DNA of 64,000 nucleotides, from positions 1 to 64,000 of the forward strand of contig CAMLMV010000025.1 in the NCBI GenBank assembly GCA_946481275.1, written 5' to 3'. How positions within the stretch are numbered: position 1 is the first letter of the stretch; each line of letters starts with the position of its first letter. The notes under the pieces were generated by a model, which was given only the letters and a program-made list of their open reading frames with translations, was not told the DNA's origin and made no database searches. This stretch comes from an uncultured Massilia sp. Lineage in GTDB: Bacteria; Pseudomonadota; Gammaproteobacteria; Burkholderiales; Burkholderiaceae. Shown here piece after piece: positions 16,281 to 24,061 of the stretch. The translations under genes and the position numbers were made by a program.

Positions 16281-16316
16281 GTTGTTGTTCGTCGATAAAA
16301 CTATATTATATTATAG
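16281..16316 (-). promoter_or_regulatory. Promoter/operator region of the BoxR-like gene
   Basis: On the minus strand, two overlapping TATAAT boxes (16315-16310 and 16310-16305) lie in an AT-rich stretch whose ends form the dyad CTATA-N6-TATAG (16301-16316). GAACAACAAC (16290-16281) abuts the start codon and repeats the AACAACAA of the operator at 9688, as expected for autoregulation. No clear -35 was seen. Confidence 0.45.
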
Positions 16317-16402
16317 TAAATGTTTCCTTGCCATGGACCCGGCGTCCATCCGGTTCAGCCGGGCAAGGTCATATCAACGTACAGAAGTGTATGGTTGCGG
16401 CG

Positions 16403-17020
16403 TCATCCGGCCTTGCGCGCGGCCGGGGGCAGGGGCTGCAACAGCACCCGTTCCAGCGCCTGCTGGCGTTCCGTGTGCTGGGTCTTGCTGCCGTGGTCGG
16501 TGAGGAGCGAACCGGCCAGCATGAAGCTGTACAGCATGAAGGCACGCGTGCGCGATTCCGGGATGTCGAAGCCGAGGGCGCTGAAGCACTGCGCGATGTA
16601 GGCCTGGCGCTTGCTGTCCACTTCGTCGACGACGTGGCGCGCCATCTCGTCGCGCCGCGCCCACCCGCGAATCGCCAGTTCGGTCGAGGCGCCGCGTTTC
16701 GCCGTCTCGCCATGGAAGGGCAGCATCAGCAGGTCGCGGATCAGGTCGCGCGGCTTGGCGTCGCGGCGCTCGAAGCGGTCGATGATCTGCTCCGTGGCCC
16801 GGTTGCGCCACGCGAGCAGCAGCTGCCGCAGCAGGTCTTCGCGATCCTTGAAATGCCAGTAAAAGCTGCCGCGCGTGACGTTCAGGTCCTTGGACAGGGC
16901 ATCGACGCGGATCGCATCGATGCTCTTGTTGATCAGCACCTGTTCGGCTGCATTGATCCAGTCTTCCGGCGTCAGCTGGGTCTTGGCGGTGGTTCTTGTG
17001 GCGGTCTTGGTATTGGACAT
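16403..17020 (-). CDS. TetR/AcrR family regulator of the aromatic operon
   Basis: This is a 205-residue regulator from the ATG at 17020 (MSNTKTATRTTAKTQLTPEDW); a GTG nine bases earlier is in frame but less likely. The N-terminal HTH is IRVDALSKDLNVTRGSFYWHF and the C-terminal part is helical. It is transcribed divergently from the catabolic operon. The intergenic region holds a perfect 24-bp palindrome suited to a TetR dimer, plus a partial half-site CCATACA (17063-17069) nearer its own start. The likely role is repression of the operon, relieved by a pathway compound. The inducer is unknown. Confidence 0.88.
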   Translation of the reverse strand: MSNTKTATRTTAKTQLTPEDWINAAEQVLINKSIDAIRVDALSKDLNVTRGSFYWHFKDREDLLRQLLLAWRNRATEQIIDRFERRDAKPRDLIRDLLMLPFHGETAKRGASTELAIRGWARRDEMARHVVDEVDSKRQAYIAQCFSALGFDIPESRTRAFMLYSFMLAGSLLTDHGSKTQHTERQQALERVLLQPLPPAARKAG

Positions 17021-17095
17021 GGTCGGCACGTGGGTCTTGGATCGGGCTATTTTACCGCCACACCATACAAAGGTGCCTGTCCGAGCATAAAAATG

Positions 17096-17149
17096 TTGAC
17101 TTAGGTTCAGGATATGCTAGGATTTCCATACACATACGTATGTGTATGG
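17096..17149 (+). promoter_or_regulatory. Main catabolic promoter with perfect 24-bp palindromic operator
   Basis: TTGACT (17096-17101), 16 nt and TAGGAT (17118-17123) form the candidate promoter. Starting 2 nt downstream, arms CCATACACATAC and GTATGTGTATGG (17126-17149) make a perfect palindrome. The site would block transcription initiation when bound. The 20-bp core is repeated with one mismatch at 35160-35179, in the same position relative to the chemoreceptor promoter. Confidence 0.8.
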
Positions 17150-17203
17150 AGTGGGGCGGGAATCCACACATGCGTTCTTCTAAAAACGGTTACAGGCGGA
17201 CAT

Positions 17204-18037
17204 ATGGATAAACAATACGAAGGAGTAGGGAAGACCCTGACCGCGGCGGAACACCGCACGAATTACCACGAGGTCGGGCAGGGCAGGCCGCTGTTCCTGC
17301 TGCACGGCTCGGGCCCGGGCGTGTCGGGCTGGAGCAACTGGAAGGGTGTGATGAACGAGCTGGGCGAACGCTTCCGCGTCATCGTGCCGGATATCGCCGG
17401 CTTCGGTTTCACCGAGTTCAAACAGGACAGCAGGTACGACATCAAGCTGTGGGTGCGCCACCTGGTCGGCATCATGGACGAACTGGGCATCGAGAAAGCC
17501 TCGTTCGTGGGCAATTCGTTCGGCGGTGCGCTGGCCATCGGCCTCGCGCTGTTCGACAAGTCGCGGGTCGAGCGCCTGGTGCTGCTCGGTACGCCGGCCG
17601 GCGAATTCGAACAGACGCCGGGCCTGCGCTCCGCGGCCACCTACGAACCGTCGCTGGAAGCCATGGAGGCGGCGATGCGCCTGTTCCCGTACGACCAGTC
17701 GATCATCACGCCGGAGATGATCCGCAGCCGCTACGAGGCGAGCGCCCGGCCCGGCGCGCAGGACGCGCTCAAGCGCCTGGTGCCGCAGCCGAAGGCCGAC
17801 GGCCCGACCATCGTCAAGGGCTTCCCGGCCGGCGCCGTCGCGGGCATCGAGGCGCCGACGCTGGTACTGCACGGCCGCGAGGACCGCGTGGTGCCGGCGC
17901 AGTGCGGCCACCTGCTGGCCCGGCACATCCCGAACGCGGACCTGCATGTGTTCGCGCAGTGCGGCCACTGGGTGCAGGTGGAGCGCCGCGCCGACTTCCT
18001 GCGCCTGGTGCGCGACTTCGTCGGGCAGGCAGCATGA
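17204..18037 (+). CDS. Meta-cleavage product hydrolase (alpha/beta-hydrolase)
   Basis: This is a 277-residue serine-type hydrolase of the DmpD/XylF/BphD/MhpC family, which cleaves the C-C bond of 2-hydroxy-6-oxo-dienoate ring-fission products to give 2-hydroxypenta-2,4-dienoate plus an acid. Ser105 in GNSFGG, Asp227 in GREDRVVP and His255 in CGHWVQ form the triad, and LLHGSGPG is the oxyanion loop. The start at 17204 is preceded by AGGCGG; the frame is open to 17114 but crosses the operator. It is the first gene of a 17-gene operon and overlaps the next gene by 4 nt. The presence of both this hydrolase and MhpD implies a side chain on the ring-cleavage product. Confidence 0.88.
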   Translation: MDKQYEGVGKTLTAAEHRTNYHEVGQGRPLFLLHGSGPGVSGWSNWKGVMNELGERFRVIVPDIAGFGFTEFKQDSRYDIKLWVRHLVGIMDELGIEKASFVGNSFGGALAIGLALFDKSRVERLVLLGTPAGEFEQTPGLRSAATYEPSLEAMEAAMRLFPYDQSIITPEMIRSRYEASARPGAQDALKRLVPQPKADGPTIVKGFPAGAVAGIEAPTLVLHGREDRVVPAQCGHLLARHIPNADLHVFAQCGHWVQVERRADFLRLVRDFVGQAA

Positions 18038-18330
18038 GCCGCAACCTCGTCGAGCGCGTGCTGTACCAGCTGTGCGTGGACCGCGCCGCCAAGCAGCGCT
18101 TCCGCGAGGAGCCGGAAGCCTTCCTCGGACGCTTCGCCTTGAGCGACGCGGAACGCGCGATGGTACTCGGCTTCGACGTCAAGGGCCTGCAGGCCCACGG
18201 CGTCAACCCGATGCTCACCATGGGCTACTGGCAGGAGCTGTCCCCGCAGCGGGACATGCGGGCCTACATGAAACGACTGCGCGACGTGGACGACGACGGC
18301 GTCGTCTTCTCCGCGGCACTCAAAGCGTAA
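18034..18330 (+). CDS. Class III extradiol dioxygenase, small (LigA-like) subunit
   Basis: This is a 98-residue subunit of the LigA type (VERVLYQLCVDRAAKQRFREE, LSDAERAMVLGFDVKGLQAHG). In two-subunit class III enzymes such as LigAB and CarBaBb the small subunit caps the catalytic pocket and has no metal ligands. It starts by an ATGA overlap with the hydrolase stop and is followed 11 nt later by the large subunit. Its 98 residues are closer to the short CarBa-type subunit than to the longer LigA. Confidence 0.82.
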   Translation: MSRNLVERVLYQLCVDRAAKQRFREEPEAFLGRFALSDAERAMVLGFDVKGLQAHGVNPMLTMGYWQELSPQRDMRAYMKRLRDVDDDGVVFSAALKA

Positions 18331-18341
18331 GAGGAAACAAC

Positions 18342-19190
18342 ATGGGAACTATCGTAGGGGCCTTCCTGGTGCCGCACGACCCGGTCATGTACGTGGCGCC
18401 GGACGCGCCGCCGCCGGCGCAGCGCGAGGCCGTGCATGCCGCTTTCCGGACCTGCGCCGGGCGCCTGGCCGCGCTCGCGCCGACCACCGTCGTCATCGTC
18501 GGCTGCGACCATTACATGCTGTTCGGGCCGCAGTGCCTGCCCAGCTGCGTGATCGCCACCGGCGACGTCGACGGCCCGATCGACCAGCTGCCGGGCCTGC
18601 GCCGCGGCGTCATCCGCAACAACGAAGCCCTGGCCGGGCACATCGCCGACCACGGCCGGCGGCACGGCTTCGACTGGACCGTGGCGCGCGCGTTCACGGT
18701 CGACCATTCGGTGGCCATCCCGCAGCAGCTGATCGTGGAACCGCTGCGCCAGGCCGGTGCCGATGTGAAGACCATTCCGGTGTACCTGGCCTGCGCGGTC
18801 GATCCGTACATCACCTTGCGGCGCGCGGCCCAGCTGGGCGCGCAGATCCGCCAGGCGGTGGAGGCATTCCCCGACGACGAGCGCGTGGTCGTCATCGGCA
18901 GCGGCGGCATCAGCCACTGGGTCGGCTCGGCGCAGATGGGACGCGTCAACGAAGCGTTCGACCGCGAAGTCATCGGCCACGCGCTGGCCGGGAACCTGGA
19001 CGGCCTGTGCGGCCTGAGCGACGAGTACATCCTCGAACACGGCGGCGAGGGCGGCCTGGAGATCCGCAATTTTGCCTGCGCCATGGGCGCGGTGCCGGGC
19101 GCGCGCGGCGAGCTGCTGGGCTACGAGCCCGTTCCCGCCTGGGTCACCGGCCTGGGATTCGTACAACTGCACGTGGAGCAAACAACATGA
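18342..19190 (+). CDS. Class III extradiol dioxygenase, catalytic (LigB-like) subunit
   Basis: This is a 282-residue Fe(II) ring-cleavage dioxygenase subunit. Its iron ligands align with LigB positions: His12 (VPHDP), His57 (GCDHY) and Glu240 (GGLEIRN). His192 (GGISHW) corresponds to the second-sphere base His195, and His122 (VDHS) is also conserved. It opens a catechol-type ring next to the hydroxyls, producing the substrate of the hydrolase encoded first in the operon. AGAGGAAACAAC precedes its ATG, and the stop overlaps the Rieske ferredoxin start by 4 nt. The exact catechol substrate is not deducible. Confidence 0.88.
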   Translation: MGTIVGAFLVPHDPVMYVAPDAPPPAQREAVHAAFRTCAGRLAALAPTTVVIVGCDHYMLFGPQCLPSCVIATGDVDGPIDQLPGLRRGVIRNNEALAGHIADHGRRHGFDWTVARAFTVDHSVAIPQQLIVEPLRQAGADVKTIPVYLACAVDPYITLRRAAQLGAQIRQAVEAFPDDERVVVIGSGGISHWVGSAQMGRVNEAFDREVIGHALAGNLDGLCGLSDEYILEHGGEGGLEIRNFACAMGAVPGARGELLGYEPVPAWVTGLGFVQLHVEQTT

Positions 19191-19531
19191 CCCGGAAAAT
19201 CTTCCTCATCAAGGCGGCCGACCTGCAGCCGGGCTGCGCGCGCAAGGTGGAGACCGCGGACGGCGACGTGGCCGTCTACAACCTGGCCGGCACGTTCTAC
19301 GCGACGTCCAATATGTGCACCCACGCGACGGCCTCGCTGGCCGACGGCGAGATCGTCGGCGACGACTGCATCGCCTGCCCGGTGCACTTCGGCGAATTCC
19401 ATATCCCGACCGGACAGGCGCTGACCTTCCCCTGTACCGTCGACCTGCGCACCTACCGGGTGGTCGCGGACGGCGACGACATCTATGCCGACCTCGACGA
19501 GGAGTCGGAAGCCGCGGCTTCCGCCATCTAA
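19187..19531 (+). CDS. Rieske-type [2Fe-2S] ferredoxin of the ring-hydroxylating dioxygenase
   Basis: This is a 114-residue soluble ferredoxin. Cluster ligands are Cys44/His46 (CTH) and Cys64/His67 (CPVH), the spacing of Rieske ferredoxins such as BphF and HcaC. It passes electrons from the operon's flavin reductase (29096-30124) to the oxygenase encoded immediately downstream. An acidic tail (DLDEESEAAASAI) extends slightly beyond the usual length. Translation is coupled to the preceding gene through an ATGA overlap. Confidence 0.92.
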   Translation: MTRKIFLIKAADLQPGCARKVETADGDVAVYNLAGTFYATSNMCTHATASLADGEIVGDDCIACPVHFGEFHIPTGQALTFPCTVDLRTYRVVADGDDIYADLDEESEAAASAI

Positions 19532-19542
19532 CGGAGCATCGC

Positions 19543-20877
19543 ATGTGCAAGAACGAGAAAGTCATCAACGTCAAGCTGCCGCGCCAGCGCGCGGCGCTGA
19601 AGGACCTGGACCAGTACGTCGACATGGCCGCGGGCCGCATGTCGCGCAAGGTGTTCTGGGAGCGCGACATCTACGACCAGGAACTGGAAAAGATCTTCGC
19701 GCGGGCCTGGCTGTTCCTGGGCCACGTGTCGCAGGTGCCCAAGGCCGGCGACTACGTCACGACCACGATGGGCGAGGACGACGTCCTGGTCGTGCGCCAG
19801 AAGGACGGCGCCATCAAGGCCTTCCTGAACACCTGTCCGCACCGCGGCAACCGCCTGTGCTTTTCCGAGACCGGCACGGCGCGCGGCTTCATCTGCAACT
19901 ACCACGGCTGGAGCTTCGGCATCGACGGCGCGCTGCGCGGCATGCACGAATCGAAGGCGTATGAGGCGGGCGGCTTCGACAAGTCGCAGCACGGCCTGCA
20001 CGAAGTGGCGCAGGTGGACCAGTACAAGGGCCTGGTCTTCGGCACGCTGGACCCGACCGCGCCGCCGCTGAAGGACTACCTCGGCGACTTCGCCTGGTAC
20101 CTGGACACGCTGCTCGACATGGACGGCGAGGGCACCGAGTTCGTCGGCGGCTGTGTGCGCTCGGTCATGAAGTGCAACTGGAAATTCGGCGCCGAGAACT
20201 TCGTCGGCGACATCATGCACGCCGGCTGGACCCACGATTCCGCGGCCAGGGCGATGCTGGGCGGCGCGGTCGGCGAGCTGCCGGCGCGGGACTCCTACCA
20301 CGTCAACGTGAACGGCCATGGCTGGGAGTTCAACCTGGACAAGGTCGGCAACGCCGCGACGTTCGGCGACAAGGAAGTGCGCAAGTACATCCACGAGATG
20401 CAGCCTCGGGTGGCGGAGCGTCTCGGACACGCCCGCTCGATGATGATCGGGTCGATCTCGTCGGCGACGATCTTCCCGAACATGTCGTTCCTGCCCGGCC
20501 AGAACACGTTCCGCGTGTGGCAGCCGCGCGGGCCGGACGAGATCGAACTGCACACGTGGACGCTCGTGAACAAGAGCGCCCCGGACGATATCAAGGAACG
20601 CTACCGGCGCGGCACGATGATCACGTTCTCGCCGTCCGGCGTGTTCGAGATGGACGACGGCGAGAACTTCGAATATTCCACGCGTTCGAACCGCGGCCTG
20701 GTCACGCGCCAGCAGGACCTGTTCCTCGGCCTGGGCCGGGACAGCCGGATCGACCATCCCGAATTCCCGGGCAATGTGTACCAGGGGCAGATCAACGAAG
20801 CCAACCAGCGCGCCTACTACCAGCGCTGGCTCGACTTCATGAAGGCCGAATCCTGGGACGACATCCCGCAGCGCTGA
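19543..20877 (+). CDS. Aromatic ring-hydroxylating dioxygenase, alpha subunit
   Basis: This is the 444-residue catalytic subunit. The Rieske centre uses Cys98/His100 (CPHRG) and Cys118/His121 (CNYHGW). The mononuclear iron is bound by His226 and His231, with bridging Asp223, in GDIMHAGWTH; the spacing D-x2-H-x4-H equals naphthalene dioxygenase. The third carboxylate ligand lies in the C-terminal half. Length and companions (beta, ferredoxin, reductase, dihydrodiol dehydrogenase) indicate cis-dihydroxylation of an aromatic ring. The substrate could be an aryl acid or a bicyclic aromatic. Placement by phylogeny (3-phenylpropionate, benzene/biphenyl or other group) was not possible by eye. Confidence 0.93.
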   Translation: MCKNEKVINVKLPRQRAALKDLDQYVDMAAGRMSRKVFWERDIYDQELEKIFARAWLFLGHVSQVPKAGDYVTTTMGEDDVLVVRQKDGAIKAFLNTCPHRGNRLCFSETGTARGFICNYHGWSFGIDGALRGMHESKAYEAGGFDKSQHGLHEVAQVDQYKGLVFGTLDPTAPPLKDYLGDFAWYLDTLLDMDGEGTEFVGGCVRSVMKCNWKFGAENFVGDIMHAGWTHDSAARAMLGGAVGELPARDSYHVNVNGHGWEFNLDKVGNAATFGDKEVRKYIHEMQPRVAERLGHARSMMIGSISSATIFPNMSFLPGQNTFRVWQPRGPDEIELHTWTLVNKSAPDDIKERYRRGTMITFSPSGVFEMDDGENFEYSTRSNRGLVTRQQDLFLGLGRDSRIDHPEFPGNVYQGQINEANQRAYYQRWLDFMKAESWDDIPQR

Positions 20878-20888
20878 AAGGAACCACA

Positions 20889-21431
20889 ATGACAACGACG
20901 CACGCGATCGCGGGCCGGGCGGCGGTGGATGCCGCCACCGGCTACGAGATCGAGACCTTCCTGAAGCGCGAGGCGCGCCTGCTCGACACGGAGCGCTACG
21001 ACGACTGGCTGGCGCTGCTGGCCGACGACATCCACTACTGGATGCCGGCGATCGAGAGCCGCCGCCGCGCCCAGCACGGCGGCGCCACGCACCTGCCGGG
21101 GCGCATGGCGTTCTTCGACGACTATCTGGAACACCTGCAGAAGCGCGTGGCCCGGTTCAAGCAGCCGACCGCCTGGGCCGAGGACCCGCCGACCCGGCAC
21201 ACCCACGTGATCGCCAACGTGGAGGCCTATCGCGGCGAGGACGACGACGAGTACCTCGTGTACTCGACGTTCGTGAACTACCGCAGCCGCGTCGAGACCG
21301 ACAACGACCTGCTGGTCGGCCGCCGCACCGACACGATCCGCCGCACCCAGGCCGGCCTGCGCCTGGCGCGCCGCAAGATCGTGATCACGCAAACCCTGCT
21401 TCAGGCGAAGAACCTGAACACGTTCCTGTGA
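20889..21431 (+). CDS. Aromatic ring-hydroxylating dioxygenase, beta subunit
   Basis: This is a 180-residue structural subunit of the alpha3beta3 oxygenase, with an NTF2-like fold. Family segments are FLKREARLLDTERYDDWLAL and, near the C-terminus, RRTDTIRR followed by LARRKIVITQTLL. It starts 11 nt after the alpha stop, with AAAGGAACC as ribosome-binding site. It has no metal ligands. Confidence 0.92.
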   Translation: MTTTHAIAGRAAVDAATGYEIETFLKREARLLDTERYDDWLALLADDIHYWMPAIESRRRAQHGGATHLPGRMAFFDDYLEHLQKRVARFKQPTAWAEDPPTRHTHVIANVEAYRGEDDDEYLVYSTFVNYRSRVETDNDLLVGRRTDTIRRTQAGLRLARRKIVITQTLLQAKNLNTFL

Positions 21432-21441
21432 GGTGAAGACG

Positions 21442-22245
21442 ATGGGATGGCTTGACAACGACGTGGCGCTGGTGACCGGGGGCGGTTCCGGCATCGGCCT
21501 GGCGGTGGTGCGGCGCTTCCTGGCGGAAGGCGCGCGGGGCGTGGGCGTGCTGCTGCGCGACCCGCGCCAGGCCGAGGCGCTCAAGGAAGAATTCGGGGCG
21601 CGCGTGCATCCGGTGCGCGGCGACGTGCGGGTCTACGCCGACCATGAGCGGGCGGTCGCGGAGACGGTGGCCGCGTACGGCAAGCTCGATACGCTGGTGG
21701 GCAATGCCGGCATGTGGGACTTCTTTTCCGGCCTGATGAAGGGCGAGCCGGACGCGCTGGCGGCGTCGTTCGACGAACTCTTCGCCGTCAACGTCAAGGG
21801 CTACCTGCTCGCGGCGCGGGCGGCGGCGCCGGCGCTGCGCGCGACGAACGGCAGCATGATCTTCACGCTGTCGAACGCCAGCTTCTACGCGGGCGGCGGT
21901 GGTCCGGTGTACGTCGCCTCCAAGCATGCGTGCGTGGGGCTGATCCGCCAGCTGGCCTACGAGCTGGCGCCGCATGTGCGGGTGAACGGCGTGGCGCCGG
22001 GCGGCACGGTGACGCCGCTGAAAGGCCCGGAAGCGCTGGGCAAGCAGGACGCCCGGCTGTCCGCGATTCCCGGTTTCGGCGCGGCCGTGGCGGACGCCGT
22101 GCCGCTGGAGCTGATCGCGCAGCCGGAAGACCACGCGGGCCACTACGTCCTGCTGGCGTCGCGCGCCAATTCGCGCGCCACCACGGCGGCGATCCTGCAG
22201 AGCGACGGCGGCTGGGAAGTGCGCGGGCGTCCGAAAAAACGATGA
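21442..22245 (+). CDS. cis-Dihydrodiol dehydrogenase (short-chain dehydrogenase)
   Basis: This is a 267-residue SDR of the BphB/HcaB type that oxidises the cis-dihydrodiol made by the dioxygenase to the catechol, using NAD+. The cofactor motif is TGGGSGIG, NAGMWDFF matches the dihydrodiol dehydrogenase NAG region, and the catalytic Ser-Tyr-Lys are in LSNASFY and YVASK. The ATG at 21442 is 7 nt after AGGTGA; a GTG at 21433 is also in frame. The stop overlaps the next ATG (ATGA). Confidence 0.92.
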   Translation: MGWLDNDVALVTGGGSGIGLAVVRRFLAEGARGVGVLLRDPRQAEALKEEFGARVHPVRGDVRVYADHERAVAETVAAYGKLDTLVGNAGMWDFFSGLMKGEPDALAASFDELFAVNVKGYLLAARAAAPALRATNGSMIFTLSNASFYAGGGGPVYVASKHACVGLIRQLAYELAPHVRVNGVAPGGTVTPLKGPEALGKQDARLSAIPGFGAAVADAVPLELIAQPEDHAGHYVLLASRANSRATTAAILQSDGGWEVRGRPKKR

Positions 22246-23249
22246 ATGACCTTGGGGAGAACAAGAAAGTGAAACGAGACGTCCTGAAAGAACTGTTCCC
22301 GGCGGGACGGTTGCCGCTGATGGCGGCGCCCATGTTCCTGGTGTCGGGGCCGGACCTGGCGGTGGCTTGCGCCAGGTCCGGCGTGATCGGCAGCTTCCCG
22401 GCGCCGAACGCGCGCAACGTCGAGATCCTCGACGACTGGCTGCGCCAGGTGACCGGCACGCTGGCCGACGTTCCCGGCGCGGCGCCGTGGGCGCTGAACA
22501 TGATCGTGCACAGCACCTACGACCGCTTCGAGCGCGAACTGGAGCTGGTCCTGAAATACCGGCCCAAGGTCGTGACCACGGCCCTGGGCAGCCCGCGGCG
22601 CGTGCTGGAGCAGGTGCACAGCTACGGCGGCGTCGTGATGGCCGACGTGATCACGCCGACGCTGGCGCGCAAGGCGGTCGATGCCGGCGTCGACGCGCTG
22701 ATCCTCGTGACGCAGGGCGCGGGCGGCCATACCGGCAACTACAACCCGTTCGCCTTCATCGCCGAGGTGCGCAGGTTCTGGGACGGGCCGCTGGGCCTGG
22801 CCGGATGCATCTCGACCGGTCGCGACGTGCGCGCGGCGCAGGTGATGGGGGCCGACTTCGTCGTCGCCGGCACGCGCTTCATCGCCACCGAGGAAAGCCA
22901 GGCGGCGCCGGAATACCGGCGCCTGCTGGTGGAGAGCGGCATCGAGGATCTGGTCGAATCGAAGGCCGTCTCGGGCGTGCTGGGCAACTGGCTCAAGGCC
23001 ACGATGGCGTCCGCCGGCATCGACCCGAACGCCGACGGCAAGGACAAGCGCATCGATTTTTCCGGCGACATCAGCGCAGGCAAGAAAGCCTGGAAGGACA
23101 TCTGGTCGGCCGGCCAGGGAGTGGGCAATATCGACCGCATCGCGCCGGTGCGCGACGTGGTCGACGCGCTGCGCGGGGAATACCTCGCCGCGCTGCGCAG
23201 CGAGCAGGCATTCGTCAACGCGGCATTCAACCAGGGAGGCAACCCATGA
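22242..23249 (+). CDS. Nitronate monooxygenase/2-nitropropane-dioxygenase-like FMN protein
   Basis: This is a 335-residue TIM-barrel FMN protein of the nitronate monooxygenase/FabK superfamily. LMAAPMFLVSG is the N-terminal FMN loop, TQGAGGHTG the phosphate-binding glycine loop, and GADFVVAGTRFIATEES the C-terminal FMN segment. The ATG at 22242 overlaps the SDR stop, but a GTG at 22269 with GGGGAG 9 nt upstream (MKRDVLKELFPAG) may be the true start. It has no assigned step in a standard meta-cleavage pathway. It could reduce an enoyl-CoA-like side chain, or remove a nitro group or toxic nitronate. The role is open. Confidence 0.82.
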   Translation: MNDLGENKKVKRDVLKELFPAGRLPLMAAPMFLVSGPDLAVACARSGVIGSFPAPNARNVEILDDWLRQVTGTLADVPGAAPWALNMIVHSTYDRFERELELVLKYRPKVVTTALGSPRRVLEQVHSYGGVVMADVITPTLARKAVDAGVDALILVTQGAGGHTGNYNPFAFIAEVRRFWDGPLGLAGCISTGRDVRAAQVMGADFVVAGTRFIATEESQAAPEYRRLLVESGIEDLVESKAVSGVLGNWLKATMASAGIDPNADGKDKRIDFSGDISAGKKAWKDIWSAGQGVGNIDRIAPVRDVVDALRGEYLAALRSEQAFVNAAFNQGGNP

Positions 23250-24028
23250 ATCCATCCGTCATCCAGCAGGCGGCCGACGCCTTGTGGCAGGCGCGCGCGA
23301 GCAGGACCACCATCGCGCGCGTGTCCGAGACGTTCGGCATCGCCAGCGCCGCCGACGCCTATGCGGTCGCGGCGTTCAACGCCGCGCGCGCCGTCGAACT
23401 GGGCGGGCGCATCTCGGGCAAGAAGATCGGCCTGACCTCGCTCGCCGTGCAGCAGCAGCTGGGCGTCGACCAGCCCGACTACGGCGTGCTGTTCGCCGGC
23501 ATGGAATACCTGTCCGGCGCCACGCTGCCGGCCGCGCGCCTGATCCAGCCCAAGGCCGAGGGCGAGATCGCCTTCGTCGTGGGCCGTGACCTGAAGCAGG
23601 AACACCTGACCTGGTCGGCCTTCCTGCACGGGCTCGAATACGCGCTGCCGGCCATCGAGATCGTCGACAGCGCCATCACGGACTGGAAGATCACGCTGGT
23701 GGACACCGTGGCCGACAACGCGTCCTGCGGCATGTACGTGCTGGGCCTGGAGCCGCGCCGCATCGGCGACGTCGCGCTGGCCGACGCCAGCATGGACCTG
23801 CGCAAGAACGGCGCTACGGGCGCCCTCGGTTCGGGTACGGCGTGCCTGGGCAACCCGCTGCTGGCTGCATACTGGCTGGCGCGGACGATGGCCGCGGCGG
23901 GGCAGCCCCTGCTGGCGGGCGACGTCGTGATGTCCGGCGCGCTCGGCCCCATGCTGCCGGTCGGCGCCGGCGACCGGATCGACGTCGACATCAGCGGCCT
24001 TGGCCGCGTGACCTGCGCACTGGCCTGA
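23246..24028 (+). CDS. mhpD: 2-Keto-4-pentenoate hydratase
   Basis: This is a 260-residue hydratase of the MhpD/DmpE/FAH family that adds water to 2-hydroxypenta-2,4-dienoate, giving 4-hydroxy-2-oxovalerate. Family blocks are GRISGKKIGLTS, PDYGVLFAGM, KAEGEIAFVV (metal-ligand Glu residues) and ALEIVDS-like PAIEIVDSAI. It follows an AGGGAGG site and overlaps the previous gene by 4 nt. It links the hydrolase product to the MhpE/MhpF pair encoded downstream. Confidence 0.93.
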   Translation: MNPSVIQQAADALWQARASRTTIARVSETFGIASAADAYAVAAFNAARAVELGGRISGKKIGLTSLAVQQQLGVDQPDYGVLFAGMEYLSGATLPAARLIQPKAEGEIAFVVGRDLKQEHLTWSAFLHGLEYALPAIEIVDSAITDWKITLVDTVADNASCGMYVLGLEPRRIGDVALADASMDLRKNGATGALGSGTACLGNPLLAAYWLARTMAAAGQPLLAGDVVMSGALGPMLPVGAGDRIDVDISGLGRVTCALA

Positions 24029-24061
24029 TCCACGTTCACAACAACAAGGAGACACGCTTAC

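Noticed and set aside
17063..17069. CCATACA near the TetR start as a full second operator
   Set aside because: Only a partial half-site is present with no partner arm; it is mentioned as possible autoregulation but not counted as an operator.
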